From Syngnathus acus (Eukaryota; Chordata; Actinopteri; Syngnathiformes; Syngnathidae): a DNA stretch of 64,000 nt. Shown one piece after another: positions 1-10,615 of this stretch (position 1 is its first letter; each line of letters begins with the position of its first letter). The stretch spans positions 23,427,956-23,491,955 of the forward strand of contig NC_051095.1 in the NCBI RefSeq assembly GCF_901709675.1, written 5' to 3'. Below the pieces are notes generated by a model that did not search any database, was not told the DNA's origin, and saw nothing but the letters and a program-made list of their open reading frames with translations. A program made the translations under genes and the position numbers.

Positions 1-117
1 CAAGATAAAGATATCAAACCATGTGAAGTGATCAACTATACTAAAAATAACATGTGAAGTGGTCAACTATACTTGTAAGTAAGTGATGTGTTAATGATCA
101 AGTAAACATTTGTGAAA

Positions 118-205
118 AAAAACATATATAAGTCGCTCCTGAGTATAAGTCGCCCCCCCACCCAAACTATGAAAAAAAACGCGACTTATAGTCCGAAAAT
201 TACGG
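118..205. mobile_element. End of a TA-flanked TATAAGTCGC-type DNA transposon
   Basis: The segment carries TATAAGTCGC motifs and ends in GTCCGAAAATTACGG followed by TA. Read in reverse complement it resembles the left end of the element starting at 52254, including the C-rich stretch and the CAAACTATGAAA block. The other end is not recognisable, so this is a fragment or its partner end lies before the window. Confidence 0.6.
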
Positions 206-705
206 TACACAGAAGTTGACCCTAACCCTAAACTCATTGTTGGATTATTTTCATATTGTCAAGTCCTAAAATGTAAGCATTTTTATTTTTTTTTTACTTT
301 GCATGTTCTTAGTGACTTGCAGATCTCATTTGTGCATGCATGAGGACCAAGTGAAAAAAGGCTACCAAACGACAAGTGTTTTTTATGTTAGTGTATAGGT
401 GAATGCCCAACTGTACACCGGCGTAGAGCACCGAGCCATGGGCGACTTTGGACTGGGAAAGCCAAAAAAAGCCACGGAGCTCCGCTGAATTTCAAGCAAT
501 GACGCGGTCGAAACTGGCATGGATTGACGGGTCGAAGCTTACAAAAAATGAAAATAATAGACTCCAAAAAAAAGTAAAAATGTAAGGCGAGTGAGGGGAA
601 CTAGAAAAACGAACGTAGAATGTGGGTCGTCTCTCCGGCGTCGCTGAACACACCCAAAACCTGAAGCAATCAATCTGATAGTGACACACCAGGTTATGAG
701 TCTAT

Positions 706-734
706 AAACTATAAATGTGACTCATTTATAGTTT
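706..734. repeat. Perfect short inverted repeat
   Basis: Two 12-base arms, AAACTATAAATG at 706-717 and CATTTATAGTTT at 723-734, flank a 5-base loop. It is AT-rich and intronic, with no known role. Confidence 0.7.
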
Positions 735-896
735 CTGCATATACTTTAGTTGAAAATAATTAAGGTCTGTAACTGTTTTGTTGCCTTGGTGTACACTTGA
801 CACATAGTTACTGTGTCGGTATGTCTTTACATAACACAGTTTATAAAACCGAGCATAACTGCTCGACAAAATCTGGTGTCATGTTTTGAATATGTT

Positions 897-939
897 CAAG
901 ATAAAGATATCAAACCATGTGAAGTGATCAACTATACTA
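897..939. repeat. 43-bp direct duplicate of window positions 1-43
   Basis: The block is identical to bases 1-43 and lies 896 bp downstream. Near the first copy a partial internal repeat of ATGTGAAGTG is also seen at 53-62. A local segmental duplication or an assembly join could produce this. Confidence 0.8.
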
Positions 940-1205
940 GCTCCAGAGGACACTCCAGGAGTGTTATATACGCCGTATATAAAGTGGGTTGCGTAATTGA
1001 CTTTTTTGTACTTGTTGGCATTAAAGGTTGGTTCTGTGATTGACAAACAGCTGACCCATGACTTGATATGCATTCCAGCCCCTTTTGTAACAGTAAACAG
1101 GATAATTGGTAGAGAAAGTGGATGGACTGATTATGTGGCACTCCCATATATGTAACTACCATGCTGTCACTTCATTTGTGTTCTAACAATAATCTTCCTT
1201 CTCAG

Positions 1206-1510
1206 ATCACAAGGTCCCTGCAAGCACTCGTCAGAGTGTCATGTCGGACAGAAGCGGCGGAACGCCCCCGTACCAATCCTCCCCCCGCCCATCGCTATCG
1301 CACTCATCACCTGGTGTGTCACTCTATCAGTCCCACAATTCTCTGACACAGGAGGGAGGGTGCCTGTCCTTCACTGTAGAAGACACATTCAGAGAACTCA
1401 GTGAATTCCAGGAAGATCTCCCTCTCTTCTTGGAGGAAAACATTTGGGAGGGGGACGAATCAGAAGCTAGGGATCCAACGTTGATCCTGCTAAACCATGA
1501 CCACTTCCAG
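1206..1510 (+). CDS. sh3tc2: SH3TC2 exon (linker before TPR region)
   Basis: The exon opens with two bases completing a codon from an upstream exon, then reads 101 codons without a stop. The first half is rich in Ser and Pro ([13 protein letters not shown]), followed by an acidic segment with [18 protein letters not shown]. It ends TTCCAG before a GTCAGC donor, a weak but acceptable site. The internal ATG at 1241 is unlikely to be the true start because the frame is open through the acceptor. Confidence 0.8.
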
Positions 1511-4500
1511 GTCAGCAAAGTTGCAATCAAGTCACTTTGTCAAGATGTAATCTGTGACCCCTGTGCGATCTGATGCATGCATACGCAGTAGGTCGGCCAT
1601 CTTGGATTGCTAACTAAGGCAGCTACACTAGAACATGCAATGGTGCACGTTTGTATGATCTGATAAGAAACATACACATAGATCCTATGAGGCTATTATA
1701 TTTTCATCATCTAGAGAAGATGAATGACAGTTTAAGTTCTATTAAAAGACTACAAGGAAAGAAATTAGGGGTGGAAATATTACGAAATCCCCACGTTCTA
1801 TGAAAAGAATACACAGAAGATTGATTCGAGTTTGAATTAGAAAGAAATACCAAACTTTACCTATATTACTAAAAGTGTAGTTGCCATAGTTAGTGAGCCA
1901 AGATGGCTGCCTTCTGTGCTTGCGTGCCTCAGATCGTGCAGGGTTCACAGATTGTGTCTTGACACATTTCATTTGTTTCAAGTCAGGTTCTAAAAGTTGT
2001 TTTAGTTCGCTTCCATTTCATGGCAATAGTTTTCTCTCTTACTGAACTAATCTACAATGTGTGACAAGTCAAATTTGCCAACACATGACTTGAGATACTT
2101 CCAAGATGGAATTGTAATTGATGTGGTGCCAGTAAATCATTTTCTACTTGTACATTAAAAGCTGCTAGGAGACTGTGTGTTTGTTTTTTTCCTCCTAGGA
2201 AGACTTCCTCCCCATGTATGACCTCAAGTATTCCTTCCTGTGGGTGACCTTCAATGGAAAGGGCGAGAGTGAGCTCTCAGGTCAGCTTGAGAGTGTCAGG
2301 GAGTGTGCCAAGAGGATGGGGATGCACTGGGCACATAGGCGAGCATGTTTCCTCCTGGGAAGACTCTGCGCCAGGAAGCTCAAGCTATCGCAGGTCATTT
2401 ATATTCTAAATACATAATCCATTTCTGGTTTTATTGGTTGATTTGATTGTATCACATACTGTTCCTCATGTGATTAGAACTTACTCATACGTATGTCAGA
2501 CTTACCTTAGGTCAAAGTTCAAAATCTAATGAAATCCAATACAGGCCTTTTGTGACATACTATTGATGAGTTGTTTATTGTCATTTAGTGTTTCATACAA
2601 AAAACTTTCCCGTCATAACATTTCTGACATGCAGACACACTTTTTAACACTTTCATAGATAATGTCAATTAAATGCACATAATATAACCAATTATTGCTG
2701 TGTGCTGGCCAATATATAACGTAATTGAAAATGCACACGTTTGTTTTATTAATATGATGATAAACAGTCTGATGTTCCCTCATAACCAAAGTAGTAACAA
2801 TGCTTGGTATGTTTTGGTTGTATGTATGCTTGGTAAGAAAAACAAGAAAAGGAAAAAGAAAAACAGTTCAAACATGTTCTACTGTATACAGAGACACACA
2901 TTTTATCTTCCTACATTTTTATGAAAACGTTGTTTTAATTAGCAAGTTTTCATCATACACATTTCAATATCTGAAATGGATTGTGAATGTTGCAAAGTGT
3001 TTCTGACAATATCCTCCCTCTTCAGGCTCGCGTGTACTACGAGGAAGCTCTGAGTGTTCAGGTGGAAGGCTTCAGAGACACACCGCTGTTGATCGCTCTC
3101 CTCACTAACCTCACAGCCGTCTACCTGAAGCAGCGGATGACTGATAAGCTGCCCCTCACCCTGGAGAAGGCCAGCGCCATGCTCCTTTGTCTTCCCAAAC
3201 ATACCTACACATCCTCCGATGAAATTGAACTGCTCAAACTGCTTCTGAGGAGATCAATGGTCACAGGGGATAAATATCTGGAGGCCCGTGTGTGCTACCT
3301 TATCTCCAGCCTCTTCCTGCTACTAAGGAAACCTGACGATGCTCTTCCCTTTGTTGAGCGCCTCCAGTTCCTCTCCTCAACTCTCTCGGCCAACGACGGG
3401 CTTTCTGTAGGACCTCTGGACCTCAATTGGCTATTGAGTTTGCTCTATCATCGGAAATACATGCCTTACCTGGTGTTGGCTTCCCTGAGTCTCGACTCAA
3501 GACAAGACCACTCGCTCCGTGACTCCTTCCAGAGGATTGAAAGGTTTATCAGGAACTCAGCTCGCCTGAACCCATTCTGGAAGGAGGGAACCTCGCTGCT
3601 TCCTGCCCAGATTGTGGTTTACCTCCTGCAGGCACTGGCTATAGCTGAGAAAGAGGGGGACTTAAAATCGCAGCGGGACCTATGTCTGGGCTTGGCCTCA
3701 GTTTACCAGCAGTATGGTGCTCTTGATAAGGCTGTATGCTGTGCTCAACGAGCAGTGGAGACGGGAGGCTTCATCAATGAGGAGGAAGCTTTTGAAGCCT
3801 CTGTGTTGCTCAGCTGGCTGTTGGTTTTAACAGGCCAGGCTGAGAACGCTCAGGGTGTCCTACAACCACTGCTTATATCACTTCAGGTACAAAACCACTC
3901 TAAAGTCATGTTTTGTTTGCTCCTTCCTTTAAAAGTACTCTGATGTCTGTTTTCATGTCTAACCACTTTGCAGGGATCGGACAGCTCTACTCAAAGAGGT
4001 GTCATCCACAATCTCTTGGCTTTGTGTCTGAGGCAACAGGGCTGTGTACCAGAGGCAGGCTGGCAACTCCACTCGGCCTTGGTAATATCCCGGGAAAGCG
4101 GAAACCAGAGGAATCAGGCCCTGGCACTAGCCAACCTGGGCTGCCTGGCACTGCATTCAGGGGCATCTACACTGGCAGAGCATTTCTTGGTCAGGTCAGA
4201 TATCCTCCCAATTTTAGACTACCGTATTTTCCGCCCTAAAAGGCGCACCTAAAAACCTAAAATTTTCTCAAAAGCCGACAGTGCGCCTTATAGGCCAGTG
4301 CGCCTTATATATGGATCAACTGATGAATTTGTTGATCCATACTGGTTGTACACAGTGCTCTGCCAAAATGTTTCAGTACGTTTTAGTACGACTAGTAAAT
4401 TACAAGGTCGCATCGCTTCCCAGCATTACGGCAACTGTAGTCAGGGGGCGTCACCGAATAGCTGTTGTACCCGCGAGGCTATTTCATGTCAAAATAGGCT

Positions 4501-7500
4501 GCTCTGTTAATGTTTCGAGTAAATCTACTGATCGATATGGAAGGGAAACATAGGTAAGTAGTACCAATGCGTTAGATCGAACTTTAGTCAGTTCCGATCA
4601 TTTTATAGGAGATCGTTTGAGAAACGCGATTGTTTACACTTTGCTGAGGCTCATGGGAGATTGCGAGCTGAGGCTCGTGAGACTTTGCGGATGGCTAATG
4701 CTATTGCGATAGCTGCTATACGTACCAGGCTATTTCATGTCAAAATAGGCTGCTCTGTTAATGTTTCGAGTAAATCTACGGATCGATATGGAAGGGAAAC
4801 ATAGGTAAGTAGTACCAATGCGTTAGATCGAACTTTAGTCAGTTCCGATCATTTTATAGGAGATCGTTTGAGAAACGCGATTGTTTACACTTTGCTGAGG
4901 CTCATGGGAGATTGCGAACTGAGGCTCGTGAGACTTTGCGGATGGCTAATGCTATTGCGATAGCTGCTATACGTACCAGGCTATTTCATGTCAAAATAGG
5001 CTGCTCTGTTAATGTTTCGAGTAAATCTACGGATCGATATGGAAGGGAAACATAGGTAAGTAGTACCAATGCGTTAGATCGAACTTTAGTCAGTTCCGAT
5101 CATTTTATAGGAGATCGTTTGAGAAACGCGATTGTTTACACTTTGCTGAGGCTCATGGGAGATTGCGAGCTGAGGCTCGTGAGACTTTGCGGATGGCTAA
5201 TGCTATTGCGATAGCTGCTATACGTACCAGGCTATTTCATGTCAAAATAGGCTGCTCTGTTAATGTTTCGAGTAAATCTACGGATCGATATGGAAGGGAA
5301 ACATAGGTAAGTAGTACCAATGCGTTAGATCGAACTTTAGTCAGTTCCGATCATTTTATAGGAGATCGTTAGAGAAACGCGATTGTTTACACTTTGCTGA
5401 GGCTCATGGGAGATTGCGAGCTGAGGCTCGTGAGACTTTGCGGATGGCTAATGCTATTGCGATAGCTGCTATACGTACCAGGCTATTTCATGTCAAAATA
5501 GGCTGCTCTGTTAATGTTTCGAGTAAATCTACGGATCGATATGGAAGGGAAACATAGGTAAGTAGTACCAATGCGTTAGATCGAACTTTAGTCAGTTCTG
5601 ATCATTTTATAGGAGATCGTTTGAGAAACGCGATTGTTTACAGAGGGCTCGTTGGTTATTGGCTAGTGGATGCATACCGCAACCCTAGTCAACCTCAGTT
5701 TGATGCAGTATAGCTTCTATTTTATGCGCCTTATAATCCGGTGCGCCTTATATATGGACAAAGTTTTAAAATGGGCCGTTCATTGAAGGTGCGCCTTATA
5801 ACCCGGTGCGCCTTTTAGGGCGGAAAATACGGTACTTTCTCCTGCAAAAGTGTATACACCCCTTCTCAATAATCAACCAAGTATGTATATCAAATCACTG
5901 AGTGATCACTTGCTGAAAAGTATGTGCTCTGGCAACAAGTCTTGCTATTTGAAATTTTCAAGTGACTTAACTGTTAGTTGTTATTCCAGATCTCTGCGAC
6001 TTTTTGAGGAACTCTGGGAGAGCCCCACAGATGAGGAGCATGTGCAGACCTTCCTTTGGTTGGGGAGGAGCTACAAAGACAGGGGGCAGAGTCACCGCGT
6101 CAGGGTGTCTTATGAAATGGGATTTCTAATGGCACTGCATGCCAGAAACCTGCCCAGTAAGTATGAAGACGAATCAGTGAACATCAATATAAACCAATTT
6201 TACATTGTACACGCTTTAGTGAACAAAACTATTGAACACTTCACAGTCTCCTAATGTAATTAAATGTGTTGCATTCAAATTGTGCCTTATTTACTGTGTA
6301 GGTCAGTTAGTGGTGGCCAAGGTGCTGAGTCGGCTCTATTCAGACCTACTGCTTTACGGCCAAAGCATCGTCTATTATGAACACTGTGTGTCAGTAGCCA
6401 GGGAGCTGAAGGATAAGAGACTTGAAGGAGAGTACCTTGAAATCTTAAGCAGCCTCTACCTCTCACTAAATACTGAAAGGTGACTTTTAATTCTCATTCA
6501 GCTTTCCACAACCTGCTTTTTTTATGGTAACAGACCAAAACGTTTTTCAAATATGTGGTACAGATCATCTCGTAAGTCTTTGGATTACACCAAGCAAAGC
6601 CTGAGGATTTCCATTGATTTAGGCAAGCGAGAAGAAGAATCTGAGTCCTGGTTGCAGGTGGGAAGAATTTATTATCTCATCCAGGAGGACGAGCTGGCCG
6701 ACATGTACCTGCAGGTGAGGAGGGCTGCTAGCAATATGTTTGGATTGCGTGATGGTCACAAGGGTCGGACGTTTTGACAGTTTAAGTACATATCTGCATA
6801 TTTTGACAGTTAAAAAAAAAAAATTGTTAGGCTGGATGTTTTTCGTATAATAGGGATTATTTAGACAAGTGCTGAAGATAATGAATTAACATTTTAATGA
6901 GGAAACATTTAATAATTTATATCACAGACCTGTGCAAAGCCACGCCAAAATCACAAAAGCCAACTTGAGTCGCTTTAAAGCTCAGATGGTCGAAAAAGAA
7001 ACCAAAACTGCTATAGTGGGTGGGTCTGAATATTAGTGTTAAGTTTTTGTTCCAAATATTCAAAGTTTAAATGCCTTTAATATCCTGTCCTCGCTATAAC
7101 ATATGAGCTAAATTAAAGCTAGACAGCGAGCTGAACTGGAGAGATGATGCAAGATGTCTGCATAAGTATTTTTTAGATTTTAATAGAAAATCTTGACATC
7201 AACATTTGGCAGATTATTTTTTCCTCAATAGGCTATATCACATGAGCCCCTGATACTTCCTGCTTTACATTGCTTGCGTCAAAATAAAAGCGTGTTTTTT
7301 TTTTTTTTTTAAATAAAAAAAACGAGTGAGAACAAACAACTTGCTTGAAAGGCAGGCAGAACAGCCCATTTTAACTCCTTCCCATAAATTTCAACTATCT
7401 ATTTTAACTGGGCCAGCAGCGGTGAAAGGGGACGTATCCAGCGGATCTTGATTCTTTTCAATTTTTGATGAAACATTAAAAATGCTGTTGGTTATAGTCA

Positions 7501-10500
7501 GGATCAGCGTAGCTCATATACTGATCCAATATATTGTAAGATCCAATATAGTGTAATAATGGAAATCAGTTGTACTGTATGAACATAAAGCTGTGATTGA
7601 TAGGCAGCAGTGAAGACGGCCCTGAGAATGAACGACCCCCATTTTTCGATGAGCATCTATGAGGAAGCAGGGGACGTCTATTTTAAAGGACACAGGAACA
7701 GGATGGCTTCAGTGCCTTTCTACAGGGTAAGTAGAAAACACAATCTGTTTCAAAGCTGCTTTCAAAATTCCCAGATGTCTGACATTGATGGTATATTTCG
7801 GGCTTTTTTTCTTAAACAGGATGGCAGTTTACCATTTTCCCGAAGTATCAGAGACACCCATTCAGAGTTCCGCTTGTTGAGTAAACTAACACAGCTCTTA
7901 ATGGACCAGGGGGAGCAGGAAGAGGCTCTGCAATATGCGACACTAGCTGTTGAAGTAGCTAACAAAACAGGTACAAGCAAGGCCACTGAGTTTGTACAGG
8001 CGAGTTACGACTTATTTTTGCAGGTGTGAATATGAATGAGAGGACAGCCTACCATCGACTGGCGACAGTTTACTACAACCTTCAGCATTATGAGATGGCC
8101 GAGAACTACTATCTCAAGTCCTTGTCTCTCTGTCCGCCCGTCATGGAGCACCCAATGGAAGCGCGCTACTACACTCAGGTCTACTGCAGGCTGGGAAATC
8201 TCACGCTGCACAAGCTCAAGGTACTACGTGGACAATGGCACAAATGTTTCCCTTGTGCAAATTCTGGGACAAGCATTCACAGTTCTGTAAAATTCAGTTT
8301 GGTGATCACACTGGGGGACTGAATCAAATTGAAATCTGTTAGAAAAATCTTAAATCAATATTTTCTTGAAATCTTTCAACCCGAGTCAATAATATAATAC
8401 TCCTAGAATCAAAACAATCTGCAAAAAGTCTTCATTGTTTAAAACGCAGGGTTTAAAACTGGGGAAACCGTTGCAGGGTAGTTTGGATTTTTTGCTGACA
8501 TAAGATTTGGCAAGAATGCACATGATAGAGTATACAAAAAGAGTCTCAAAAACTGATGACCAAATGACACTGTCCGTCTAGCTCTTTCTTTCTGTATGTG
8601 ACTGTAATAAAATTTCAGTATACACCAATGATAGGAACCGAGTCCTGCCTCAAATAGCGGAAATCTGCGAGTAATCTACCACACCTAAAGGTTTACTACT
8701 TACGTGTCTATTAGACAGGGCTTTGGCCTGAGCATGCATGTGTGAGTTTTTCAGCAAATAACGTAGGATGGGTTAGAAAAGAAAACTGAAAATAGGTGAA
8801 TTCTATAAGAAATAGCCCAATAATTTGGAAAGCCTTGGAAAAGTGAGTATAGGTTTGACCAAAACATCAAAGATCTAATTAGACTTGAAACTCTGACTGC
8901 GCTCCACCAAAATACGGGACCGCAGTTCTACTTAAGTCTTTGAATTCTTCACGCAGTCAACATAGCAGCCTTTAGTAGCAGGGACTTTTGTACGATTACA
9001 ATTATTTCATTTGTTATTTCAATTACCCTAATACAATTATTTCATTTGTTATATATTTCAATTACCTTAATTCATTGTTTGTCCAGTCATTAGCACTGTC
9101 AAGTCTAAGTACCATAAGACATTATTTTATACACTGAAAGAAGAGGAGAAGACAACCAGTATTCCTTTTGCTTGCGAGGAGAATTACGTAGAAGGCCCAG
9201 TTACAGTCCTCCACCAATTCTGGACTCCTCTTCCGCTATCTCCTCTTTTTATTTTGGGTTGCCCTGGTTACAAGAGGTGTTGCTACACTAAAGGGAGGGG
9301 AGATTGTGGCTGTAGCAACGCTGATTTAGCCAACTAAAGGGTGTTGTGTGGTGCGAGGCCTTGGCCGATATGCGACCCCAGCAATGCAGAGTCAGTCCTT
9401 AGTTGGTTGGCATTCTCGTCCTAGGCTGCGATCTTCAAACGTGCTGGGTGCCGTGTCCCTGTAAAACAATGCTCTAGACTTTCTTGCTAAGTATCACACA
9501 ATAATAATAATAAGTAAATAATCAGATACCTCTCGTGCATACACTCCAACAAACGTAAAGTTAAAGTGAGATAACTTGCATGAAGTCTACTTAAACAAAC
9601 ATTGAGTAAATATGGGATAACTTAAAAACTGTCCCGGTCAACAACAATTTGTGAATAGAAACTACAAGGTATAAAAGAGAAAGAACTTCTCTTGAACTAA
9701 ACAAAGAACAAAGGTGTTCTGTTCATAACTAGTGAGGGCCTCTCACAGATAAGAAAAGGAAGGGAGTCTAAGAACTCCCCAGAGCTAGACAGATATGTTG
9801 GCTTGAGCGAACATATGAGGCCTCCGGTTCAGGCCGACCAGTGCTTCTGCAAAAACAATTATTCCAACAAGCACACTTTGAGAAATTTACCATGTCCCCG
9901 AAAATACTCTGTTTTGAAGTTCCTAGATAGAGGCTTCACAAACTATTCTTTTGGATTGTTTCTTGATTTTGGATAAACCATGTATTTTTTTCTTGTCATG
10001 CTTCCTCACCAGGATTCTTATGATGCATTGGGTTATTTCCTCCTTGCTCTGGCAGCTGCCCTGGAGGATCAAGCAAACGCCGAGGCCCTGTACGTAGTGT
10101 ATATGAAGTTAGCGGAGATCCACGGGAACCACATCCCTGATACTCAGCTATGCCAGCTGTACAGAGACAGAGCCCATAGCCTGAAGAGAATTCTTTCGGG
10201 AGCAGAGGACTCTGCTGTGAACCAGGAAATTGGAAAGGATACAGATGAAGTCTGTGGCAGTGAACCATTCCCAAGAAATTGTCTGATGCAAGTGGATACC
10301 GACAGAGGCACTGCGATCAGAAGAGTGGATGACTACATTCCTCCTCCTGACACAAACAATTCATTGGTTGACATCCCTGCATTTACTGCCAGTCAGTCTT
10401 ATAATGAGAGTATTTTGACTGAGTCCTTTGACACAGCCAGGGAGCACATGTCAGACTCATGCAGCTCAACAGACACTGTACAAACTTCCCCCAAACAATT

Positions 10501-10615
10501 AAATGGGGATGATGATTTGTCCAGTAAAATCAGTCTCTATCCTGAGAAAGAACTGGACATGGCTCCACATTTTGACCAGAAAGATCCCAGCAGTGGAGAT
10601 ACCCTTTCATCCTAA
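1206..10615 (+). CDS. sh3tc2: SH3TC2 (SH3 domain and TPR protein 2), 3' eleven coding exons
   Basis: SH3TC2 is a TPR-rich adaptor that binds Rab11 on recycling endosomes; in mammals it is needed by Schwann cells for myelination, and human mutations cause Charcot-Marie-Tooth type 4C. Eleven exons join in phase: 1206-1510, 2199-2393, 3026-3886, 3974-4194, 5990-6156, 6302-6479, 6564-6714, 7604-7726, 7820-7970, 8024-8220 and 10013-10615, all with AG acceptors and GT donors. Together they encode about 1,050 residues. Family landmarks include [46 protein letters not shown] and [10 protein letters not shown]. The N-terminal SH3 exons are absent, so the gene begins upstream of the window. SH3TC1 is the alternative, but convergence with adrb2 matches human SH3TC2-ADRB2. 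The C-terminal tail is unusually long. Exon borders are predicted from splice motifs and reading phase only. Confidence 0.92.
2199..2393 (+). CDS. sh3tc2: SH3TC2 exon, start of TPR region
   Basis: Sixty-five codons in phase 0 after a TTTTTTTCCTCCTAG acceptor. The reading [16 protein letters not shown] followed by [15 protein letters not shown] closely matches the SH3TC family segment that enters the TPR array. The donor is CAG/GTCATT. Confidence 0.9.
3026..3886 (+). CDS. sh3tc2: SH3TC2 large internal exon (287 codons, several TPRs)
   Basis: This is the long central exon typical of the gene. It begins [12 protein letters not shown] after a CCTCCCTCTTCAG acceptor and ends PLLISLQ before GTACAA. 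It contains repeated TPR-like helices ([40 protein letters not shown]). Both ends are in phase 0, and there is no stop or frameshift. Confidence 0.93.
3974..4194 (+). CDS. sh3tc2: SH3TC2 exon
   Basis: Seventy-three codons plus two bases. It reads [15 protein letters not shown] and [19 protein letters not shown], matching the family pattern in which NQA..LAN.G..CLHAGAS forms a TPR. The donor CAG/GTCAGA lies 27 bp before a TA-flanked transposon. Confidence 0.9.
4222..5832 (+). mobile_element. TA-flanked Tc2/pogo-like non-autonomous element (TATAAGGCGC type)
   Basis: It starts CCGTATTTTCCGCC and ends with the inverted complement GGCGGAAAATACGG, with TA on both sides (4220-4221, 5833-5834). Both ends carry GCGCCTTATA repeats. 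About 100 bp at each end match, in reverse complement, the ends of the transposase-bearing element at 43127-46500, so it belongs to the same family. It has no transposase; the interior is mainly a 251-bp tandem array. Confidence 0.9.
4477..5642 (+). repeat. 251-bp tandem repeat array, about 4.6 units
   Basis: Units begin with GGCTATTTCATGTC at 4477, 4728, 4979, 5230 and 5481, an exact period of 251 bp. The last unit is cut at about 5642. The copies differ by roughly one private substitution each, implying recent expansion. Every unit contains CATAGGTAAGTAG, a perfect splice-donor consensus in the sense of SH3TC2, and the imperfect palindrome GCTATTGCGATAGC. Confidence 0.95.
5990..6156 (+). 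CDS. sh3tc2: SH3TC2 exon
   Basis: The first base completes an Arg codon from the upstream exon. It then reads [10 protein letters not shown] and [15 protein letters not shown], matching the family TPR that starts RLF..L. It ends one base into a codon before a strong GTAAGT donor at 6157. Confidence 0.9.
6302..6479 (+). CDS. sh3tc2: SH3TC2 exon
   Basis: Joined to the previous exon it reads [18 protein letters not shown], then [18 protein letters not shown]. The last segment closely matches the family's EGQLLE..S.LYLSL.TE motif. The donor is AAAG/GTGACT. Confidence 0.9.
6564..6714 (+). CDS. sh3tc2: SH3TC2 exon
   Basis: It reads [20 protein letters not shown] and [18 protein letters not shown], one of the best-conserved stretches in SH3TC2. 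It ends LADMYLQ at a CAG/GTGAGG donor in phase 0. Confidence 0.92.
6715..7603 (+). other. SH3TC2 intron, AT-rich, nothing recognised
   Basis: About 890 bp of AT-rich DNA with a poly-T run and an adjacent poly-A run near 7297-7322. No element ends or coding potential are recognisable. Confidence 0.5.
7604..7726 (+). CDS. sh3tc2: SH3TC2 exon
   Basis: Forty-one codons in phase 0: [27 protein letters not shown] and ASVPFYR. The acceptor is chosen at TAG (7601-7603) because this alone restores phase with the previous exon; the AG four bases downstream would shift the frame. The donor is a strong GTAAGT. Confidence 0.88.
7820..7970 (+). CDS. sh3tc2: SH3TC2 exon
   Basis: Phase-0 start [20 protein letters not shown] after CTTAAACAG, then [18 protein letters not shown]. 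The short intron before it (93 bp) is itself open in frame, so a read-through of intron and exon is possible but would add non-conserved residues. The donor is ACAG/GTACAA. Confidence 0.88.
8024..8220 (+). CDS. sh3tc2: SH3TC2 exon
   Basis: It reads [30 protein letters not shown] and [28 protein letters not shown] and A..FYLKALSLC are diagnostic SH3TC2 stretches. It ends at AAG/GTACTA, phase 0. Confidence 0.92.
8221..10012 (+). other. Longest SH3TC2 intron; possible old LTR-like insert
   Basis: Near 8999-9068 an ATTATTTCATTTGTTAT block is duplicated, with a spacing of about 36 bp. The part around 9150-9870 differs in texture (GC-richer, pyrimidine tract CTCCTCTTCCGCTATC) and could be a solo LTR or other retroelement relic, but I could not define ends or a target duplication. 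Confidence 0.35.
10013..10615 (+). CDS. sh3tc2: SH3TC2 terminal coding exon with long acidic/Ser-rich tail
   Basis: Two hundred codons then TAA, after a CTTCCTCACCAG acceptor. Residues 1-60 or so are the last TPR segment ([42 protein letters not shown]). The following roughly 138 residues are low-complexity, rich in Asp, Ser and Thr, and lack TPR character. As I recall it, human SH3TC2 stops about 20 residues after this TPR, so the tail appears to be a fish extension or a retained continuation. Confidence 0.88.
   Translation, partial: DSYDALGYFLLALAAALEDQANAEALYVVYMKLAEIHGNHIPDTQLCQLYRDRAHSLKRILSGAEDSAVNQEIGKDTDEVCGSEPFPRNCLMQVDTDRGTAIRRVDDYIPPPDTNNSLVDIPAFTASQSYNESILTESFDTAREHMSDSCSSTDTVQTSPKQLNGDDDLSSKISLYPEKELDMAPHFDQKDPSSGDTLSS

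Larger units (their letters stand above)
206..1205 (+). other. Intronic sequence upstream of the first visible SH3TC2 exon
   Basis: No exon or RNA gene is recognisable. The stretch holds a short perfect inverted repeat (706-734) and a second copy of the first 43 bases of the window (897-939). It ends in a pyrimidine-rich acceptor, cttccttctcag, at 1194-1205. Confidence 0.5.
4195..5989 (+). other. SH3TC2 intron largely made of a transposon
   Basis: About 90% of this intron is the TA-flanked element at 4222-5832, leaving only short unique flanks of about 27 and 157 bp. The intron was probably about 180 bp before the insertion, similar to the neighbouring compact introns. Confidence 0.75.

Noticed and set aside
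9150-9870. Solo LTR of an endogenous retrovirus
   Set aside because: Texture differs from the flanks, but I could not find TG...CA ends, a target duplication or a second copy. Left as a low-confidence remark in the intron entry.
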